Translations under genes and position numbers: made by a program
From: Croceicoccus estronivorus
GTDB taxonomy: Bacteria; Pseudomonadota; Alphaproteobacteria; Sphingomonadales; Sphingomonadaceae
DNA length: 64,000 nucleotides
Assembly: GCF_001625325.1 (NCBI RefSeq)
Contig: NZ_JRQQ01000002.1
Span: 124,001-188,000 of the forward strand
Direction of reading: 5' to 3'
The notes under the pieces: model-generated
Seen by the model: the letters and a program-made list of their open reading frames with translations, nothing else
Told to the model about the DNA's origin: nothing
The model's database searches: none
In this document: positions 25,091-31,970 of the stretch, in pieces
Layout of the letters: each line of letters begins with the position of its first letter
Numbering within the stretch: position 1 is the stretch's first letter

Positions 25091-25531
25091 TCATCCGTCC
25101 TTGGTGGGCGGAATTTCGGGATTGCGGGGTGTGAGCACATCGCGCGCCCGCGCGGCGGTGGCGAGCAGGGCTTCGGCTTCGGTGATGCGGCCTGCGATCC
25201 GCGCCGCTTCGGCATAGGCGGACAGCGGAAAGCGCGACTCGAAATAGAGGTCGCGCTCGATGCCAAGCCCGCCGGGCAGGCGGACGGATTCGATTTCGGA
25301 CAGGCTGAAAGCGCCAAGTTCCGGGCAACCGAATCCAAGGTCGGCCAGTCCGAACAGCGTGTCGCCGTCTTCGTCCAGTTCGCTCGCCAGCCATGTCGCC
25401 GCGCCCATCGGATTGAACAGCTTGACCACGGGCAGCGAGTCGGGTTCGCGCTGGCCGTCAGCCTGCGCGGCGATCCGGGCAATATCGTTGGCGCGCAAGG
25501 CGGCGCGGATTTCGAGGGTCAGGAGGATCAT
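25091..25531 (-). CDS. DUF2958 family protein
   Basis: A 146-residue DUF2958 protein, a family of unknown function found beside ArdC and ParB on conjugative elements. Seen: Val-Val-Lys-Leu-Phe-Asn-Pro near 35-41, Thr-Trp-Leu-Ala near 46-49, an acidic Asp-Glu-Asp-Gly, and Leu-Gly-Ala-Phe-Ser-Leu-Ser-Glu-Ile-Glu near 72-81, matching the family pattern. Its ATG overlaps the ArdC stop (ATGA), so the two are coupled. The C-terminal helix is Ala/Glu-rich. Confidence 0.83.
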   Translation of the reverse strand: MILLTLEIRAALRANDIARIAAQADGQREPDSLPVVKLFNPMGAATWLASELDEDGDTLFGLADLGFGCPELGAFSLSEIESVRLPGGLGIERDLYFESRFPLSAYAEAARIAGRITEAEALLATAARARDVLTPRNPEIPPTKDG

Positions 25532-26526
25532 GCCGCCGCCCTCCGCTCGGTGCCTGTGGTGTGGGAGTCCTCGGCATCGCCAAAAGCGAGAATGAAATCG
25601 GCGGCCTTGCTGGCGTGGCTCGCGGCGCGGAAGATCGCGCGATTGTCCTCCCGCAAGACCTCAAGCCACGATCCGACGTAATCGGCGTGGCGCACGGTTG
25701 GCACGATGCCGAGCGCGGCGCAGATGAAGGCGGCGGAGATTTCGGCGCACAGTTCCTCGCGCGCATAGGGCTTCGATCCGAAGCGGCCCGACTGGTCGCG
25801 GCCCAATCGCTTGGCGTGGCCGGTCCAGTGCGAGAGTTCGTGAAAGGCGGTGCGATAGAAATTGATCTGATCGCGGAAGGCGGGCTGCGGCGGCACGGCC
25901 ACGAAATCGCCGCCGGGCGAATAGAAAGCCTCGCTGCCGCCGATGCGGAAATCAGCGCCGGTGGCTTCTATCAGCGCCTCGGCATGGGGAATGATCTCGC
26001 GGGTCGGCAGCGGCGCAGGATCACGCGCCAGCCCGGTTAGGGTTTCTGGGCGCAAGCCTTCGCATTGCGCCACGTTGAACACGGTGAACCTCTTGAGGAA
26101 CGGGACTGCCTTGGCGTCCTCGCCCGTCTCGCGCGCCTTGGTCTTTTCGGCTTCGGGCACGAAACGGTCGGCATAGACGACCATCGTGCCCTTCTCGCCC
26201 TTGCGGACATTGCCGCCCGATTCCAGTGCCTGTTTGAAGGTGAGCCAGTGCTGCGAGGGGTAAGCGCCACCGATGGCCGCACCCCATAGGAGTAGGACGT
26301 TGATGCCTGAATAGCGCCTGCCGGTCAGCGCGTTCATCGGCAGGCCGGGGCCGCCCGTGACACGCGAATCCCACGGCTGCACCCACGGGAAGCGGCCCGC
26401 CTCAAGCTCGGCTATGATCCGCTGCGTCACCTCGTCATAGATATTGACGCGCGGGCCTGCCTCGCCCTTGCGGGTCGAGACCCTACTGCCCTCGCCCCGC
26501 GCACGGCGCTTGCCCGAACTAGCCAT
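25528..26526 (-). CDS. ardC: ArdC-type antirestriction protein
   Basis: A 332-residue ArdC-family protein. The N-terminal ssDNA-binding domain (DUF1738) spans about residues 25-150 and the C-terminal zincin-like metallopeptidase domain carries His-Glu-Leu-Ser-His-Trp near 229-234 with a downstream Glu in Glu-Glu-Leu-Cys-Ala-Glu near 257-262, so zinc ligands appear intact. Known: ArdC protects incoming plasmid DNA from host restriction during conjugation. It is followed by DUF2958 in the same operon. Its presence next to a defence island means this DNA carries both anti-restriction and restriction-like functions. Confidence 0.9.
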   Translation of the reverse strand: MASSGKRRARGEGSRVSTRKGEAGPRVNIYDEVTQRIIAELEAGRFPWVQPWDSRVTGGPGLPMNALTGRRYSGINVLLLWGAAIGGAYPSQHWLTFKQALESGGNVRKGEKGTMVVYADRFVPEAEKTKARETGEDAKAVPFLKRFTVFNVAQCEGLRPETLTGLARDPAPLPTREIIPHAEALIEATGADFRIGGSEAFYSPGGDFVAVPPQPAFRDQINFYRTAFHELSHWTGHAKRLGRDQSGRFGSKPYAREELCAEISAAFICAALGIVPTVRHADYVGSWLEVLREDNRAIFRAASHASKAADFILAFGDAEDSHTTGTERRAAA

Positions 26527-26975
26527 TGCCTACCTCCTGTCTCGGCTCAAATCCTCGCCGCAGTTCCCGCCGGGCGTGGCGGGTGGGCGGCAGAAGCGAC
26601 CGCAAAGGCCCGCAGGAAGCGGCGGGCGGCACCCAAGTCCGGGGTCCCCATCGCGCTAGCGATGGGGTGGGCGCAGGGGCGCAATGCAATGAAGCAGCCG
26701 GAGCGGCAGCGTAGGCTTGCCGCGCGCCGCGGCGGGCCTAGCAGGGCGCGCCGACCACCCGGCACGCCCAAGGGACTGCCCACAAACAGCGTCGCCGCGC
26801 CGGTCAGGCGCGGCGGGCCATAACCGGGAGCGCCAGCTCCCGGACATGCGTCAGCGATCGTCATCCGAATGGACCGGGACGCGCAGCGGCCCGGCAGAGC
26901 TTGGCGACATAAGGAGCCTAGCGGCGTAGAGCGCGGTCGCCCGTTCGCGGGCGAGACGCCGGATTGCTCTTTCTC
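26527..26975. other. Non-coding GC-rich gap between DUF2285 and ardC
   Basis: About 450 bp with no gene that I can support. It is very GC-rich with many short inverted repeats; the strongest is annotated separately at 26646-26667. The ardC promoter should lie here. Confidence 0.45.
26646..26667. repeat. GC-rich hairpin with GCTA loop
   Basis: A perfect 9-bp stem, CCCCATCGC at 26646-26654 and GCGATGGGG at 26659-26667, with loop GCTA. Its GCTA-containing loop and CCCCAT stem resemble the hairpin at 20943-20969, which suggests a shared element-specific repeat or terminator type. Confidence 0.55.
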
Positions 26976-27752
26976 CTATCGCAGCAGCGTCCACCAATCG
27001 CCGTTCACAAGCCGGCGTGCGCAATGGATCATGCGATAGACCCGCATCCGCAGATAGTCGGATCGCCCGTTCCAGTCTTCCAGGACACGGGACCGGCCCC
27101 AGAGCAGATAAGCGATATCGCGCTGGCTGGCTCCGGCACAATGCGCGTCCCAGGCGCGCAGCACCGCAGCCCATCGCGATGCCCGTGCCGCCGACAGGCT
27201 CCGCGGTCCGGAAAGATGCCCGCACCGACGCACCATCATCAAGCACCTGAGCATACTCAGATTTGCGGGTTTATGCCCCTGGGGGAGATGATAGTGAAAA
27301 CGCACCGCGCCTTCGAGCAAGGTTCCGTCCAGAACCGCCAGGCGCAGGCGGACCGGTCCATCGGCGATCAGCACATGTTCTGCGTTGCGGCCACGCATTA
27401 CGACCGCCGGCAGGCACAGGCCGCGCAAATCGAAGCCCTTGCGGGCGGGAAGCGCAGTGACGGGCAGCACCGAAGGATCGCATGTCCAGTCCCATTGCAC
27501 GGCCGCAAACTCCCCCGGCCTGGCCGGAGGAAGCGCAAAGCGCAGTCCCGGCAAAGTGGATGGCTCCTCTTCCCGCACGAGCAGAATGTCGTCGGTCAGG
27601 GCGGTGCCGGAGGAAGGCGCACAGGTCGGCGAACCGCACTTGCGGCGCGCGAACTCCCAGGCGAAGGTTGCGCGATCGGCCCCTGTCAGAGGGACATAGG
27701 CGGTGTCGTCGGCCCATGACGAATGGCCCGACGCCGTCCTGGCCTCGTCCAT
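26976..27752 (-). CDS. DUF2285 regulator of the conjugative element
   Basis: A 258-residue protein. The N-terminal 50 residues resemble the short regulator domain that often precedes DUF2285 (Asp-Thr-Ala-Tyr-Val, then Ala-Trp-Glu-Phe-Ala-Arg-Arg); the C-terminal 90 residues are the DUF2285 DNA-binding-like domain with Arg-Asp-Ile-Ala-Tyr-Leu-Leu-Trp-Gly near 215-223 and a basic end. Known: such proteins sit near the integrase end of many alphaproteobacterial conjugative elements and are thought to be transcriptional regulators. It is last in order before the iron cluster. Confidence 0.82.
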   Translation of the reverse strand: MDEARTASGHSSWADDTAYVPLTGADRATFAWEFARRKCGSPTCAPSSGTALTDDILLVREEEPSTLPGLRFALPPARPGEFAAVQWDWTCDPSVLPVTALPARKGFDLRGLCLPAVVMRGRNAEHVLIADGPVRLRLAVLDGTLLEGAVRFHYHLPQGHKPANLSMLRCLMMVRRCGHLSGPRSLSAARASRWAAVLRAWDAHCAGASQRDIAYLLWGRSRVLEDWNGRSDYLRMRVYRMIHCARRLVNGDWWTLLR

Positions 27753-27932
27753 GCTTCCTCTCCTCTTCCGTTCCCGTCGAGCGGGACCGGTAAGAACCGG
27801 CGAGGCAGCACAGTGCGGCCGATGCCCCGGAGGGCAGGCCGGTCAGACTTGCATGATTCTCAGGAATTGCCGAACGCGCTTCCACGAAAGGACGGCAATC
27901 GTTCCATTCACCCGGCGAAGTACCGGGATGCG

Positions 27933-28535
27933 TCACCTGGAACTCTGCCGCGCCCATCCTTTATCAGTCAGAATGAGCGTGTCGGTCGCTTCGCCGGGTA
28001 TGTCGGCAAGGCTCGCACCGATCGCCGGCAAGGTCGATTGAATCTCCGGGTTGGCGGACCATGATGCAATATCCTTGAAGCCATAGCGATAGGTGACGCG
28101 CGACATATGGAGTCCGGCCATATCTGCCGGTTCGGTGAAGCGCTGCACGCTTTCGATCTTTCGATGCGCGAAGCAGATCCTGACGCCACCGATACCGCGG
28201 TCATCGTCGACGACCGCGTCGCGGCCAATATCGGTCGGCCTGTAGCGCCGGTAGTCGATCGGCTTGGTGCCGAAGCGCGGGACCTCGAGGAAGGATTCAA
28301 CAGTCAGCAGGCCCGCCGCGACAGCCGCGTCAATCTTGTTCGACGCCGTTCGATCCGTGGCTTCACGCACAATCGGAACGCTCCCCGTCGCCGCCAGGGT
28401 CGTGCATTCGGGGTGCTCGTCATACCAGTGCTGTAAGGCCGCGATGAAATTGGCCTCATTAGCATCCTGCGACGAGCTCGAGCATCCGCCGAGCATGAAG
28501 ATGGAGGCGACGATGAGAGATGGACGACGCGGCAT
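27933..28535 (-). CDS. Predicted lipoprotein at the end of the TonB operon
   Basis: A 200-residue lipoprotein with a lipobox Leu-Gly-Gly-Cys at residues 14-17 followed by a Ser run. The body has no named family that I recognise; it contains Cys residues near 41 and 125 and mixed alpha/beta character. ATG at 28535 follows a GGAAG site; an in-frame ATG at 28550 overlaps the previous stop (ATGA) and is an alternative. It is the last gene of the leftward iron-uptake operon. Inference: periplasmic or outer-membrane accessory of that system. Confidence 0.65.
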   Translation of the reverse strand: MPRRPSLIVASIFMLGGCSSSSQDANEANFIAALQHWYDEHPECTTLAATGSVPIVREATDRTASNKIDAAVAAGLLTVESFLEVPRFGTKPIDYRRYRPTDIGRDAVVDDDRGIGGVRICFAHRKIESVQRFTEPADMAGLHMSRVTYRYGFKDIASWSANPEIQSTLPAIGASLADIPGEATDTLILTDKGWARQSSR

Positions 28536-28546
28536 GATGCTTCCTT

Positions 28547-28960
28547 TCATCCATAGGCCGGTCGCACGGAGGGATTGTAGATCGCCAGCGACGGCAGTCG
28601 GATACCCATTGCGTCGAGCGTGCCCGCGCAATGGACGATGGTCATGGTCAGCATGGGGTCGGGGTGGAACTGGCGCGTGTAGCTCGCGACACGCTGCGCC
28701 TGGGCGAGCCAAGCGAGCAAATTCAGTTCATTCAGGGATGGAAAAGGAACGCCGGGGTCCTGGATGAGGAGCGCGCTGCGGGCGGCGAGCGTCCGCAGCT
28801 TGCCGAACTGCGCAATATATATTGCAGAACCGCCATCGTCCTCGATCCGATCGCCCCGGATCATCCGGATCACCCGTTGTTCGGCGGCCGAGCGGCGATG
28901 GACGGGCACCCGCGCCCTTCGGGGCGCCACGCTCGCAATTCTTCGCCGCGCCACGGTCAT
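28547..28960 (-). CDS. Hypothetical protein coupled to TonB
   Basis: A 137-residue protein without a recognised domain, signal peptide or membrane helix. The N-terminal 32 residues are strongly basic (many Arg); the rest is mixed. Its ATG overlaps the TonB stop (ATGA), and it overlaps the lipoprotein gene start region, so it is firmly in the iron operon. The tight coupling is the best evidence that it is real. Function unknown. Confidence 0.6.
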   Translation of the reverse strand: MTVARRRIASVAPRRARVPVHRRSAAEQRVIRMIRGDRIEDDGGSAIYIAQFGKLRTLAARSALLIQDPGVPFPSLNELNLLAWLAQAQRVASYTRQFHPDPMLTMTIVHCAGTLDAMGIRLPSLAIYNPSVRPAYG

Positions 28961-29754
28961 GACATGAAGAACTCGACCGGCACGACAAGTTCGATCGTAT
29001 CGCCCGGCACGTCCGTCGGCGGTTTCGGCAATGGCTGCGCGCGTTTCGGCAGGCGCAGCGCTTCTTCGTCAAGCGAGCGCACACCGGACGAGCGTTCGAG
29101 CGTGGTCGAAAGCACTCTGCCCTCGCGGTCGATCACGAAGCGTATCCACGGTACGCCCTGCTGGCGGCGGAAACTCGCCTCGCGCGGGTAGCGCTTGGCC
29201 TTGTTGAGCGCGGCGAGAACCTGACCCTGCCATGTCGGCTTTGCATCGCTCACCTGCGGCGCGGGCGGTGCGGGCTTGCTCTCGGGTGCCGTCGTCCGTT
29301 CGACCGGCGGCCCCGGATCGGGAACGGGCTTGATGTCCGGCAAGGTGATCGGAGTGCTGCGGGAGATGCGAATTTCCGGCGGCTCGATCTTCGGCCGGGC
29401 AGGTTCGGGCAGCGGCTTTTCCTTCTTGATCTGCTCCGGGCCGGGCGGGATTTCGGTCTCGGGTTCGGGCGGCGCGGCGGGCTTGCCCACATCGAATACA
29501 GTCAGCGTCGGCACTTCCTGCTGCACGTAGCTAACGCCCCAGTTGATGAGAAATGCGCCGAAAACGGTCACATGAAAGGCGACCGTCAAGATCAAGCCAA
29601 ATGACCGCTCGCCCGGGCCATGCCCCGTATAGCTACTTTCGCGCGAGTAGATTATTTCGACCTTGGACTCAGATGTGGCCGGATCAGACAGCGCTTCGGC
29701 TTCCTCGTTTGGCACAGACTCTCGGTGCCGATCCAGGCGCTGTTGAAAGCTCAT
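28957..29754 (-). CDS. TonB family energy transducer
   Basis: A 265-residue TonB-like protein. Seen: a cytoplasmic N-terminus of about 50 residues, one membrane helix at about 52-75, a long Pro/Glu/Lys-rich periplasmic spacer (about 85-170), and a C-terminal TonB domain with Tyr-Pro-Arg-Glu-Ala near 190, Val-Pro-Trp-Ile-Arg-Phe and Gly-Val-Arg-Ser-Leu-Asp-Glu-Glu-Ala-Leu. It would pass proton-motive force from ExbB/ExbD to the TonB-dependent receptor encoded upstream in the same operon. exbB and exbD are not in the window, so chromosomal copies must serve. ATG at 29754 overlaps the DUF3325 stop. Confidence 0.87.
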   Translation of the reverse strand: MSFQQRLDRHRESVPNEEAEALSDPATSESKVEIIYSRESSYTGHGPGERSFGLILTVAFHVTVFGAFLINWGVSYVQQEVPTLTVFDVGKPAAPPEPETEIPPGPEQIKKEKPLPEPARPKIEPPEIRISRSTPITLPDIKPVPDPGPPVERTTAPESKPAPPAPQVSDAKPTWQGQVLAALNKAKRYPREASFRRQQGVPWIRFVIDREGRVLSTTLERSSGVRSLDEEALRLPKRAQPLPKPPTDVPGDTIELVVPVEFFMS

Positions 29755-30032
29755 GTTCGCCACCAGAGATTCCGGTAGGTCAGGGTGAGCGCGACGACCG
29801 ACGCGGCAAGCGTGGCAAGTCCGAACCACAACACGATGCCGATTGAAGCACCAGCGCCGAAAATCGCCGGAATGAACGCCAGCGTGAGCAGCGACCAGCC
29901 AACGACACGCATGCTCAACTTCGCAGATCGTGCAGGTAGACTGCCAAAGAACTCGCGAAAATGCCTGGGCATCGACAGGGCCAGCGCTGCGAAACCGGCA
30001 AACTGCAACAGGAATGCTGCCAACTCTATCAC
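29751..30032 (-). CDS. DUF3325 inner-membrane protein
   Basis: A 93-residue membrane protein with three predicted helices of the DUF3325 type. This family is typically found with PepSY, DUF3649 and siderophore-receptor genes, and its role is unknown but tied to iron uptake by context. It starts with GTG at 30032 in a GTGA overlap with the DUF3649 stop and ends in an ATGA overlap with tonB. The mid region has a conserved-looking Ser-Met-Pro-Arg-His. Confidence 0.75.
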   Translation of the reverse strand: MIELAAFLLQFAGFAALALSMPRHFREFFGSLPARSAKLSMRVVGWSLLTLAFIPAIFGAGASIGIVLWFGLATLAASVVALTLTYRNLWWRT

Positions 30033-30334
30033 GGCATCGCTCCTGGTAGGAATAGCCAGAGGATTAGCGCGAGCGGCACGACTGCACCAACCAGCCAGAC
30101 CCAGGCCCGCGCCGCGCTGCTTGTGTGGAACACCGCCATGATGATAGCTGGATAGGCTAAATAGGCGATCATGCTTGCTACCATAGCGGCTTCATAGCGC
30201 GGCTCCGGCAACGCGAGCGCCACGGCCGCAGAAAGTAGGGAGACAACACAATAGCCGCCTAAGATCGCGGCTAGGACGCGCGAAACCACTGAGCCCCGAC
30301 AGCCACGAGATCGGTATCGCCGGCTCACCGACAT
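30029..30334 (-). CDS. DUF3649 inner-membrane protein
   Basis: A 101-residue membrane protein with three helices and a basic N-terminus, matching the DUF3649 type that accompanies PepSY proteins in iron-uptake clusters. ATG at 30334 overlaps the PepSY gene by 10 bp; a longer in-frame reading upstream is an artefact of the overlap. The order PepSY-DUF3649-DUF3325 is common in proteobacterial siderophore clusters. Function unknown. Confidence 0.72.
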   Translation of the reverse strand: MSVSRRYRSRGCRGSVVSRVLAAILGGYCVVSLLSAAVALALPEPRYEAAMVASMIAYLAYPAIIMAVFHTSSAARAWVWLVGAVVPLALILWLFLPGAMP

Positions 30335-31905
30335 ACCCCGGGAGGTACAGGGTGCCGGCCCTTCATCTTGGCAGGAACGCGCGCCCGGTAATGCAGTCGC
30401 GCGGCAATCGCCAAAAAGAGGAGCCCCGCCCCGAGCGCAGTAAGATCGAAACTTGCCAGCACCCAATCGCCAGCCGGAATGGTAGTTCCGAGATGCCGCG
30501 AGGTTGTGAGCGCATTGACCAGCGGCAATGCGGCAAAGCTCAAACCGGCAAGAGCCAGAACCTCCACCCATGCTTTGCGTGCGGGCCTGATCGTGGCCCA
30601 GAGCAACATCAGCCCCCAGCCCATGAACAGGCAATGCATTTCCCAGACCGCGCGCTCGGCCAAGCCCACGGGCAGAAGACGGTTTGCCCAGAAATAAAAC
30701 CCAATGCCCCCAGGTAATCCGGCAATCGTGCCGACGTTGAGACTGTCAACGAGCCGGAATCCAAACCTTCCTCTTTCGCCGCAATCATGCCTGCTCCGCC
30801 TTTTGACGGTCCACAGGATTAGCCCCGTAGCGATCATCGCGCAGCCGAGTAGCCCAGACGTGAAATAGAGCCAACGCAAGGTCCATCCCGCGAATACTCC
30901 TTCATGCAAACCATATAGCGCGCTCGTTACTGCCCGCGGGGCGGAGCGAAGTGACGATGAGCTCCGGATCAGAGCACCGCTTGCCCCCTCGAAGGTAAGC
31001 AGTTCGTCCGCATCTCGCCGCACCATTCCTTTGCCCGAACGTCCCATCACGACGCTCGCAGCGGCATCGCCGGGCTGATGAATAACGAGGGCCGCCGCCG
31101 CGCCTGGCCCCCAATAGAGCGCGGCTTGGGCCAAAAACTGGTTCACAGGCAGTAAGGCCTCGGCCCTGCCGGTTCGAGCCGGTGGAGGAAATTGTGGATA
31201 CAGGTCGCCTTCGAGTTGTTCATAAGCGTCGCCGTAGCGTGCGTGGACAGCGGCCGGCATATAGACCGTGGGATAGAATACCAGTCCGCTAAAAGTGATC
31301 ATTACAAAGAATGGCAACGCCGTTACGCTAACAAGATTGTGCAAATCGAGCCACGAGCGCTGCCCCTTACTTGGCCGAAAAGTGAAGAAGTCGGCAAATA
31401 TCTTTTTATGGGCGACAACTCCCGTCATTAGTGCGACGAACATCGCCATCGTGCAGATGCCTACGATCACGATACCGAGCAGTTTGGGCAAATAGTGTAA
31501 CTGCCAGTGCATCCGGTACAGCTCGTATCCGCCGCCGGTTTCGCGCGGCTGCACCGGCGCGGTGAAGCGCCGCGCGGCAACATCATAGTCGCGCCGCTCA
31601 CTTGCTTCGTTCCCCTTTTCGGTCCAGGCGACCCACATGGTGGGATCCCGTCTGTTGGGCAGGCGGATGATCCAGCTATCGGCATCCGGTGCGGTGCGGC
31701 GAAGATAGGCATCCGCCGCTGCCGCTGCTTCCTGCTGCGACAGCACCGGCCCGGCGAGCGGCAGTTCGGGGCGCATCCAGCGATCGATCTCGACGTAGAA
31801 ATAACCTAGTGTTCCAGTCACGAAGATGAAGAACAACACCCAGCCCGCAACTAGCCCGGCCCAGCTGTGCAGCCAGGCCATGGATTGGCGAAAACGCTCC
31901 CTCAT
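30325..31905 (-). CDS. PepSY-associated membrane protein (siderophore utilisation)
   Basis: A 526-residue inner-membrane protein of the PepSY_TM/PiuB type. Seen: a first helix with His-Ser-Trp-Ala-Gly-Leu near 13-18, a second conserved His block near 130-138 (His-Trp-Gln-Leu-His-Tyr), Asp-Leu-His-Asn-Leu near 185, and several further helices toward the C-terminus, which appears extended by four to five helices beyond the four-helix PepSY core. Members are thought to reduce ferric siderophores in the periplasm or inner membrane, with the His residues as possible haem ligands. It follows the receptor gene by 65 bp. Confidence 0.87.
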   Translation of the reverse strand: MRERFRQSMAWLHSWAGLVAGWVLFFIFVTGTLGYFYVEIDRWMRPELPLAGPVLSQQEAAAAADAYLRRTAPDADSWIIRLPNRRDPTMWVAWTEKGNEASERRDYDVAARRFTAPVQPRETGGGYELYRMHWQLHYLPKLLGIVIVGICTMAMFVALMTGVVAHKKIFADFFTFRPSKGQRSWLDLHNLVSVTALPFFVMITFSGLVFYPTVYMPAAVHARYGDAYEQLEGDLYPQFPPPARTGRAEALLPVNQFLAQAALYWGPGAAAALVIHQPGDAAASVVMGRSGKGMVRRDADELLTFEGASGALIRSSSSLRSAPRAVTSALYGLHEGVFAGWTLRWLYFTSGLLGCAMIATGLILWTVKRRSRHDCGERGRFGFRLVDSLNVGTIAGLPGGIGFYFWANRLLPVGLAERAVWEMHCLFMGWGLMLLWATIRPARKAWVEVLALAGLSFAALPLVNALTTSRHLGTTIPAGDWVLASFDLTALGAGLLFLAIAARLHYRARVPAKMKGRHPVPPGVCR

Positions 31906-31970
31906 GGCGCCGACACGTTGGTGGCTTGCGCAGCTGGACGGAAACAGGGCTTCAAGGTCGTGCCTTCGGC

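Noticed and set aside
23165-25681. Long open frame of 838 codons on the plus strand
   Set aside because: It is fully antisense to parB and the DUF2958 gene, and its composition is that of a GC-rich shadow frame; the minus-strand proteins have clear domains.
20943-26667. CRISPR array suggested by repeated hairpins
   Set aside because: The hairpins differ in sequence and spacing, there are no regular spacers, and no cas genes are present.
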